Shown here piece after piece: positions 56,021 through 64,000 of a DNA stretch of 64,000 bases. How positions within the stretch are numbered: position 1 is the first letter of the stretch; each line of letters opens with the position of its first letter. A program made the position numbers and the translations under genes. A model generated the notes under the pieces. The model was not told where the DNA came from and did not search any database. It worked only from the letters and a program-made list of their open reading frames with translations. The stretch is from Xanthostigma xanthostigma (Eukaryota; Arthropoda; Insecta; Raphidioptera; Raphidiidae), in the NCBI GenBank assembly GCA_963575645.1, contig OY754467.1, positions 36,577,108-36,641,107 of the forward strand, written 5' to 3'.

Positions 56021-56980
56021 AGAGCTGATTTTTAAGAGTATTCGTCCCTACAAATACTCCCTGCACCCTTCATCTCAAATCTTTTCCCCTCGTCTAAAAA
56101 CGGTTCGCGCTCTCCCGAGGCTATTTTTAAAGCTAGAGGGTTCTGGTAAACGCCAAATGAAAGACAAAGAATCAGACTACAGATCCTTCAGGCGAATTTT
56201 TTGAAAAAAAATTCCTGAAAAAACTTACAACCTTTTGAAAAAAATAATAAGTTACGTAATATTTCACACGTAGGCGAAACTGTTTTTCAAAAAAATCGCC
56301 TGAAGGATCTGTAGTCTGATTCTTTGTCTTTCATTTGGCGTTTACCAGAACCCTCTAGCTTTAAAAATAGCGTCGGGAGAGCGCGAACCGTTTTTAGGCG
56401 AGGGGAAAAGATTTGAGATGAAGGGTGCAGGGGGTGTTTGCAGGGACGAATACTCTTAAGTTGTTTCTTGTTTTTTAACAGCGTATAGAAATCAAATAGA
56501 CGAACAAATAGTTTAAGTAACTTTTTTATTAAAACTCAAAAATAATAAAGAAACAGCCTTTTAAAGTTTAATAAATGTTTCAAATTTTATTAAATTAATT
56601 CAAAAGCCCGGTTAACACACGCGAAGAAATTATAGCACGAGTCGGAAATGCATCCCAAATAATTCACGGATGACCCTTATCGTTACTACAAACATGCACA
56701 GAAGCATGGCTACGACGCACGCATCCTTGTCTCCAACAAAACGGGGACAACTTCGAATAATTTCTGCGAATACTTGATAATAACATAACTTATTTCCATA
56801 GTGACATAACATAATGCCAGGACCGACCTCAAAATTCTATAAAATTTAATTAAACTTTGAAAGCCCGTTTCTCTCTCATTTTTGAATTTTGATGAAACAG
56901 TTACTTGAAATATTTGTTCGTCTACTTATTTGATTTTTACACGCTGTTAAAAAAGTACGAACTTAAAAATCATTCTGTAT
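56021..56980 (+). mobile_element. TIR element (ATACAGAGTG ends), copy 3, split by TTAA MITE
   Basis: The left end up to TGATTTTTAA (56035) resumes at TTAAGTTG (56456), so 56036-56455 is an insertion. The right end TTAAAAATCATTCTGTAT is complementary to the left end of copy 2 (31566). Interior matches copy 2, including AAGCCCGGTTAACACACGCG. Confidence 0.75.
56036..56455. mobile_element. TTAA-flanked palindromic MITE
   Basis: GAGTATTCGTCCCTACAAA and its complement at the ends, with near-perfect arms of ~170 bp, flanked by TTAA (56032-56035 and 56456-56459). The empty site is visible in the sister element at 31566, proving the insertion. Confidence 0.88.
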
Positions 56981-57954
56981 AACTGCGGGAAGGAAAAAAG
57001 TTGTGGTACCGATTCGTACATATTGTGATCGTTACCTTCGCATTAATGTGGGAAAGTGTACAATATATATTTCATTACGATGTGTACGAATTAACATAAG
57101 TAAAAAATGATTCAGAATAAATCCGTATAACAAAAATTTAATCACTTACTGGATCAACTCGAAAATACTGCCGTAAATAAGTTAATTGATTTCCTTGAAA
57201 TTTCAGACCCTGAAAAATAAATTATACCTTAAATTTGTAAATTACTCACAAATTTAATGACTCAAACTTTTTATCTACTATTTATATTTACCTTATATAA
57301 TATGATTGTATAGTCAACAGACACCTTACATAATATACTTACCTCATGTTACGATAACACTTCACATGTTATCCCAATGAAAAAATAGGCTAGACGGCGA
57401 GGAGTTTTGGGTGTATTTTTCGGGCACAGGCGAGATTATTGTTGAAATCGCTTCGTTTTAGGGTGTAGTTCAACCCCCTAAGTTTGCTTACAAATTGTTG
57501 GTGTGCTTGATTTTATAATTAACAATTAGTGACGAAAATAGTGTTTTTTTTTCTATTTCCTTTAATATCTCCGTTCCTCTAGACTTTTAGTATAGCATAA
57601 TCATTGAGAAAGTTGCTTCTTATGAAATTTCCTAAGAAATGAGCACTGACAGAGGTCACTAAATGCAATTTTTAACTTACAAATAGCTACGAAAGTTAAA
57701 AAAACACGTTTTTTTCACTATATTTTTACTAAAAAATGACCGCACATAGATGGCTGAAAATTCTCAAAAATGATGTCTATGTTGACCCAAACATGCATGA
57801 ATAATTTTAGCGTCATCGGTCAATTACTTCTCGAGTAATTAACGATCACTTTTTTTGTTTCCTTAATTGCAAATTGCGCCATTTTTTTCACAAACGGGTT
57901 TCGCTGGTCGGACCAAGCCAGAAAAATCACAAATCCATTCAACTTTAGTATCCC

Positions 57955-58107
57955 GTTGGAATTTTTGGAAAAAATTAATTTTAACTGATTTTATAACGAT
58001 TTCTTTAGCGATACCAATTTTAGACAAACGTAAAAAACCATATATAACTTTTCCAATATTCAATCGTTATAAAATCGGTTAGAAATAATTTTTTCCAAAA
58101 ATTTCGT
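57955..58107. repeat. Inverted repeat
   Basis: GGAATTTTTGGAAAAAATTA plus GATTTTATAACGAT and its complement, about 150 bp in all. Small foldback. The two overlapping frames on either strand are its by-product. Confidence 0.65.
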
Positions 58108-58809
58108 AGGCATTTCGTAGCAACATAATCCATGGTATGACAGTTATCCTTGTGATTATCTCAGTTATCCTTGGGACTTATCATTGCTCTGTTATAGTTC
58201 TCCTTTAATATGATAGTGCGATTTGATATCGGTGAGGCATCGCTTCACCTGATGGTACGCACGTGCGAATTTCTTGAATGACACCGTGAAAATGATGCAG
58301 GGTTGGAAAGAAGGGCCAGGAATTGATTGATGCGTTTGTCTCCTAGCAATGAATGCGTTGTGTGCGTGTTACGTCACGATTTGTAACGTCTTCCGTCCTT
58401 CTATAACTGTTTTTCTGTCTTTGTCTAGAAGTGACACCCTCGTCTAATAGAACATACCGACGTCAACCAAACTTGCAATATTTTACAGTTGTACAGTAGT
58501 ACACTGGGCTTTGGCAAATTACTAAAGGTATTCTTAAAATAGCGTTTTCAATAGCAGTGGCAGTTGGCAAGCACTGCCTTTTTTGCAAATTTAATATCTA
58601 AATAGAATTGGAAAAAAAATGTTTTGATCATTTTTAAAGTTAAACTACTATATAGTGAAGATAAATTCTTTCTCTCTCTCTCGCTGCGTGTGGAGAATGT
58701 TTTTCTTCTTCGCAATCTCAAAAACGGAACGAAGGTTTTCCTGTGTTGTAATTTAGATGCGATAAAATTTTAAATCAAATCGGTTTGGTTATATCTAATC
58801 TATATCTTA
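58108..58809. other. Intergenic DNA
   Basis: No recognisable gene or repeat except (CT)n near 58671-58682. Confidence 0.4.
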
Positions 58810-59440
58810 TCTATACTAATACACGAGTATAAAGCTGAAGAGTTTGTTTGTTTGTTTGAACGCGCTAATCTCAGGAACTACTGGTTCAAATTGAAAAAAA
58901 AAAATGTTTTTGTTGGATAGCCCATTTATCGAGGAAGGCTATAGGCTATATAATATTATATCACGCTACGACCATTAGGAGCGGAGCATTATGAACAATG
59001 TTGCAAAATGTACCTAACTCAAAAATAAGCTTCTATTCAGGTGAAATGCACTAACTAAATATACTCATATTAGCGTTGTGAGTACACAACGTCGGATGGC
59101 TCAATCGGTAGAGCATGCGACTGTCAATATCAGGATCGTGGATTCGAGTCCCACGTTGAGCGAAAATAGTTTTATTATTTTTTTATTTTCTACATTGCTT
59201 TCTTCTAACGCTTGCATTTAAATTTATTTTAATTTTATTTAGTAAATTAAAAAAAAATATTAGTTTAAAAAAGTATAAATACTGCTTTTTATCGACAAAA
59301 GCTTTTGAACGGTAACTCCGATCATCATGAAACTTGGACACAACATTCATCTTGGTAAACTAAGATGAATGAGTGTACTCATGTTCCTTCCTTCCCCATT
59401 CGTTCTTTTACACCCGGGTGAAACCGGACGGGACCGCTAG
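58810..59440 (+). mobile_element. Helitron carrying a tRNA-like sequence, second copy
   Basis: TCTATACTAATAC at the left (TC at 58810-58811) and GGGACCGCTAG at the right (CTAG at 59437-59440 before T). 631 bp, colinear with 32330-33098 including the tRNA-like part, but ~140 bp shorter between tRNA and 3' end. Confidence 0.87.
59090..59162 (+). tRNA. tRNA-Lys-derived pseudogene inside Helitron
   Basis: GGCTCAATCGGTAGAGCATG and GGATTCGAGTCCCACG are retained. The anticodon loop is CTGTCAA, so GTC in place of CTT, and the acceptor stem is weakened. It is colinear with 32596-32668 and therefore inherited within the Helitron family. Confidence 0.7.
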
Positions 59441-61330
59441 TAGGTACACTAATAATAAAGGAATAATGATTTAATTTGTCATAAAGGGATTTATATTAAA
59501 AAGGATTTAGCTACATTAAAAACTTTAGAACTTCGAAGTACAAGCAATAGCCCAACTTTACAATAAGCTGACATCAGAAATAAAAAAGTGGATGTTTTAA
59601 CAGTTTTAAAGAAACTTTTTAGTTTAGTCGAAAAATGTCTTTATCGTAATTCTGTTTAAAATAAATTAGTGGAAAAAAATTTAAACATTTATATCAATAA
59701 AAATGCATAAAAGAACTGAAAAAAACATTTTTTTTTGCACAATAGTTAATTTTTCACTGTCCTGTTACAGCATATTTTTTTCACTGAAATAGTGAAAGCA
59801 TAATATTAAGCGATTTTATCGTCATAATATTTAATTTATTATTTTTTTTTGCATTTTGTTACAGATAATTTAAAGTCAAAATCGTGATCCTTTAATTTTT
59901 TTTCAAAAATTCGATCGAATAAAAAAAAAACGGCTCGATGGATTGAATCGAAACTTTGTGGGGTTTTTGTGGGCATATTGAACTGTAAAAGGCACACTCA
60001 ACATTACAGGTTTTCTCGATATTTTCAACTTAGCGCCTGATTATCCCAAAAGCCACCAAAAGCCCTTTTTTTCTTGCTTTTTCAAATTAATGTAAAGAAT
60101 AAAATTTTTTTTTTTTCAAAAATCCGTAGCTGATTTTTGTGGGAAATTTATGCAAGATTGCAAAACCCTCTTTAATTTTCTTGTGTGATCAGCGGTTGAT
60201 GAGATATTGAAGGTTAAAGACAAAAAGATCATTTTCCATTCAAAGTTCGATATCTCAGCGAGAAGTGGTCGTATCGAACTTTTCAAAAAAGCAAATTAAA
60301 GCTGAATGAACAAGTTATCCGATCTATATAGTGGTTAAGTTGGTAATTTTTTTCCAAGATCGTAGACGAAAGAAAAGAACCGAAAAAATTTCGAAAAAAA
60401 ATTTTTTTCGGTATTCATTAGGATTGAGCGGAACATGTTGTTTGAAAAAAATTTTCATCGTAAGATCTCAAAACTAGAAACTTCGAGCTTTAAAATTCTT
60501 TTTTTAAAATACCAGAATGACCATTTTTAACGGAAATACAACCACTTATAAAACCTCAAAAAATTTGGAAATTTTTTTTGATCCTTTAATTTTTTCCACT
60601 AGTGTATAATAATAATAATAAATTCCTCTCACTCCTACGAAAATTTTTAATCTAGTTCTACCCTTTGCCATATTTTTTATTTGAAGCTAGGTAGTTTCTT
60701 GTTCCATAACTTTTTCACAAACAGTTCTTCTCTAGGATATTTTTGGTATTCCTCTTTTTCGATATCCCTGTAGGTTCCAATCCAAGGCTTTTATTTAATG
60801 TCAAAAATAAAAAAATCTATCTATCTATCTGAAAAAATTAAAGATTTTGAAATATTATTCCAGATTTTTTTTATACCTTTCAACAAGCAATACTTTACAA
60901 ACCAAATATTTGATAATCATAAAAAAGCTTCTTCTTGAAAAGTAACATTTGATCTGTTTCATTTTGTAGTTGTGTAAAACGAATATTGAGCATTTAACAC
61001 CAAATAGATATATAAGTTTCAGCGTACGTTGATGCCTTAAACCAATTTAACTGTTAAACTTAGGAAGCAGCTAATTCAATCGGAAGTGTTCCATTTCGTG
61101 GAAGGACTGCTGTGCATGGCTCTACGCATTTCTTATAGCACACTGCGAAACCAGTGGTGCACAATCATCAGAAGTCAGTTTTGTAAACAGATAATATTAT
61201 TTCATAAGCCTGTAAAACATATATAATAAACTCAATTAATAATAATAATACTTAATTTGGAATGTTAATATATTTTCCAAAAAAGTTAAAACATTTATGT
61301 GCTCAGTTAATATTCCGATTTCTGTACCCA
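59441..61330. other. AT-rich DNA
   Basis: 59765-59840 matches part of the foldback at 39640-39720. (AAT)n at 60606-60620 and (ATCT)n at 60817-60832. The 59870-60600 interior shows phrases such as AAATTCGATCGAAT and ATCTCAGCGAGAAG typical of old repeats, but no ends were found. Confidence 0.4.
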
Positions 61331-61795
61331 AAGGCCGCTGCACACGAGGCTAGAAACACTGCTTGGAGTTCTGCTGGCCGGTAAGCTTGGACAAAGCTGG
61401 AAATGACGTCACTGCGGGCTCGCCTGCTAGCTCAGAAGATAGGTTTTAAAATTAGAACAGGGGCTATTTTCCTTGCTAGGTCCGATGCTAGTTATGAGTA
61501 AGAACCAATCAAGAAGTAGTAACTTGTCACGTGGGCGATTTGAACAAAAGCCCACAAACCAACATGGGGACATTTTGTTCGGAATCAGATTACAGACACG
61601 TTTTGCTCTGTGTTTATATTTGAACTGTCACTGTGAGCGCACCAGATCTATCCACAAAGCAAGTTTGAAAGACATATCGTGTGAAGCGAGCACATAACAG
61701 CAATCAAGAAAACCAGCGCTAGAAAACTAGTAGACACATCTAGCAAGGAATCTAGCAGCGTTTCTAACCTAATGTGCACCGGCCTTAAGCTAAGG
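61331..61795. mobile_element. MITE (GGCCGCTGCA ends), copy 2
   Basis: AAGGCCGCTGCACACGAGG at the left and GTGCACCGGCCTT at the right are inverted. Interior as in 47789. No transposase. Confidence 0.72.
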
Positions 61796-62200
61796 GTCGT
61801 CTATTAACTATACGCACCGTTTTTTCCTTGCTCTTATCCTCCCCTCTCCATGTAACATTGTGTAACCATTCAAGGTTATATATGTTCCTCTATCCCATCT
61901 GACCAATCAGCGTAAGCGCGAGAATGACGTCATCTGGCGTAACGTTCATATTTTTATCAACCTACAATAACAATATCAAAAATGATATTTAACTAAGACT
62001 ATGTAAATCTCATAACCTTAAAAATTCAATATATTGCATTTAATATGAATATTCCGTCTTGTGATTTCTTTAAATACTCCCAGTTATGTTTATAACAGCT
62101 GTTGTCACGCAATCATTTGACAGGTCTCCCGGATGACTACATCCCCACACTACTATCCAACGAAACGAGGCAACCTCTGCAATCTACTAACCTTGGTATC
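61796..62200 (-). repeat. Dispersed repeat, inverted match to 22680
   Basis: TTGTCACGCAATCA, GGATGACTACATC and AACGAAACGAGGCAACCTC match 22680-22800 in reverse. A 68-codon frame at 62133 is within it and has no domain. Confidence 0.55.
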
Positions 62201-62408
62201 CATTCAACTCGACTCTGCCTCTGAACTCAAAGGTAATAGGCAACTTTTCACATCTTCAGTTATGAAATCTGACGACAAATTAGCGTCACAGAAAAGTAAC
62301 AAAAATGAACCCCTATCAACTTCATCAAAGAGGAAATAGTGTGACGTAACGTTAATGGACGACCTCCAATCTGAATTTTAAGAAAAAGTTGGCATGTTTA
62401 TTAAAAAA

Positions 62409-62462
62409 GTGTGTGTTGGTGTGTATGTGTGTGTGTGTGGGTGTGTGTGTGTGTGTGTGTGT
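62409..62462 (+). repeat. (GT)n microsatellite
   Basis: GTGTGT runs with two or three interruptions. The Cys/Val frame across it is an artefact. Confidence 0.9.
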
Positions 62463-62510
62463 CAGCTCCGACGCACGACTGGAGTTTACTCCTTAGATAC
62501 GCTGTGTAAT

Positions 62511-62629
62511 GTATTCCATCTCATTATTTCGCACGTTAATCTCTATAAATTTATATGTTTGTCTCTTTTGTATTCCATCTCATTGTTTCGCACGTTAAAT
62601 CCTACAGATATATATGTTTTTCTCTTTTG
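62511..62629 (+). repeat. Two-unit tandem repeat (~66 bp)
   Basis: GTATTCCATCTCATT(A/G)TTTCG and the following ATATGTTTGTCTCTTTTG occur twice in tandem. Confidence 0.75.
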
Positions 62630-63370
62630 AAGCGGACGAGCGTAACGCCTCACCAATTGATTCCGTACCGGGCCTTATAACTCAAAATAGTTTGCTATAA
62701 GAAGTAAACTCAAAAAAGTTGAGTAGCAATGAAATAACGCACTAATATTAAAAACGATCAAGTATGTATAGAATGTAGATAATTAATTAAAACGTGCCAA
62801 GTGCAATTTTCCTTGCACGCCACTGTAGAACAGACACAAGCGACTGGATCGTAGGGCAGAGATAGAAAAGCGCGTTGCAGACGAATTGGCGGTTTTAACT
62901 TTTCCCATTGATTTAGGCATGCGATAGTGGTAGCTTGTAGGCAGGGGTCGAACACGCGTTCTTATATATTTTATTTGGGGCGCGCCATTTGTCTCAGTTC
63001 TGTGTTTTTTCTCACTCGACTTATTCTACTGTTACACTCATGGCATCAACAGCGGCGTGACAGTTAAAAAGACGTCACATGAAAAATAAATTCGAACAAA
63101 AAAAATCGAAGAAAAGATCTTTACGGAAAAAAATAACTTATGATCGCAGTGAAAACTGTTAGTAAGATACTATTTTGTTAATAATTCTAAAAACAATATT
63201 TATTTGACTTTCAAGTTAAAATAATCTATTATAACAATAATAGTAACAATAATACTTTTTATTTGGTTTACCAAATAGCGTTATATAATTAATCATTTAT
63301 AGTATTTCTTTTAAAGAATAACTATAAAGTCGCAACAGGTATATTACACGCTTTATATTATAGCTTCACC
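62630..63370. other. Intergenic DNA
   Basis: No recognisable gene. The 65-codon frame at 62758-62955 (minus) has two Cys clusters but no known domain. Confidence 0.35.
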
Positions 63371-63640
63371 TGTATGTATGTATGTAAACACGCTTATGTT
63401 GTAACCGACTCCTTTGGGCCCGATTTTGACCCACTTTAAACGGACAGATTTAATTTAAACTTTGTACACTTATCAAGAACCGGCGACAATACAATAATTT
63501 GATAAGTTTATCTCATTATCCTGATCAGGATCGCCAGAATTGAATAATTCTGTTTGAATGTATGTTTGTAACCGACTCCTTTGGGTTCGATTTTGACCCA
63601 CTTAAAACGGGCAGATTTAATTTAAACTTTATAGCACATC
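63371..63640 (+). repeat. Two direct repeat units (GTAACCGACTCCTTTGGG)
   Basis: About 63380-63470 and 63560-63635 share GTAACCGACTCCTTTGGG, CGATTTTGACCCACTT and CAGATTTAATTTAAACTT. Confidence 0.7.
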
Positions 63641-63705
63641 GAACTAAAAAGTGAAAAATAGTATATTAAGAATTATTTTTCACTTTGTAGTTCGATGTGC
63701 TATAA
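63628..63705. repeat. Perfect hairpin at end of repeat
   Basis: TTTATAGCACATCGAACTA and its complement enclose a short AT loop region. It abuts the second unit above, and could be a foldback terminus. Confidence 0.75.
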
Positions 63706-64000
63706 AAGCGTGTTTTTTAGTTTTTTTAAACTATATTTATTTTTAATTTCTTTTTAAATTTATTTTTATTTGGTTCATCTTTTAGATTTTTTGGCATTTT
63801 ATTGTGTATACTAATCATGGCATTTCTGACCCCTATATATAATATGTGCCCGTCAGCGCCGAGAAATCGGTTTTCAAATTATTTTTGTCGTGTAAGTATG
63901 GGTTCTATAGTTTCTATTGAATAAATAAGATATATAATGTTTTTTTTCTTTTTTTCAGGTAATACTACTTTTTTGAAATTCCCAATGTTCTCTATGGTGA

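Noticed and set aside
62394-62630. 78-codon Cys/Val-rich frame
   Set aside because: The start is a translated (GT)n microsatellite.

Overview
This window reads as insect nuclear DNA, most likely lepidopteran. The main reason is several Helitrons with the terminal sequences familiar from moth and butterfly genomes: 5' TC followed by TATACTAATA, 3' CTAG or CTAA, inserted between A and T. A CR1/Jockey-type LINE, tRNA-headed SINEs and many hAT, PIF/Harbinger-like, pogo-like and TTAA-target MITEs fit the same picture. The sequence is AT-rich. I recognise no conserved multi-exon host gene, so this is a transposon-dense gene desert. Heterochromatin or a non-recombining region is possible but not shown.

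Layout. 0-5 kb: a Helitron with a Penelope-like insertion, a long dispersed repeat holding a 117 bp PIF-type MITE, a block of near-perfect palindromes, and an inverted Penelope-like pair. 5-13 kb: a small duplication, a pogo-like element, a hAT MITE, two copies of a family marked by an ACGTTATCACGT end, an intact hammerhead-like motif at 11.5 kb and a TIR element. 13.1-17.2 kb: an almost full-length LINE on the minus strand, its 5' end abutting a tRNA-Lys-like sequence. 18.5-20.9 kb: a ~1.45 kb inverted duplication with two divergent single-exon F-box genes, between two outward-facing Helitron 3' ends. 21-35 kb: Helitron, three SINEs, a hAT MITE inside a foldback, a second hammerhead-like motif, more MITEs, and a Helitron carrying a tRNA-Lys pseudogene. 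35.1-45.4 kb: a deep transposon nest. It holds a Harbinger-like element with a hAT MITE inside, a gag-only LTR element with apparently identical LTRs, foldbacks, and a 2.9 kb hAT-like element with an 8 bp target duplication and a frameshifted transposase. A 68-codon single-exon gene candidate with promoter-like and poly(A) signals also lies here. 45-64 kb: further foldbacks and MITEs, a LINE reverse transcriptase relic, a second tRNA-bearing Helitron, tandem repeats and a (GT)n tract.

Almost every open reading frame is transposon-derived or a chance frame in a repeat. The exceptions worth attention are the paired F-box genes and the small membrane-protein candidate. The nesting order can often be read from target-site duplications. 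The gag-only LTR element is among the youngest insertions, because its LTRs look identical. The hAT-like transposase, the LINE and the Helitron helicase remnants are broken.
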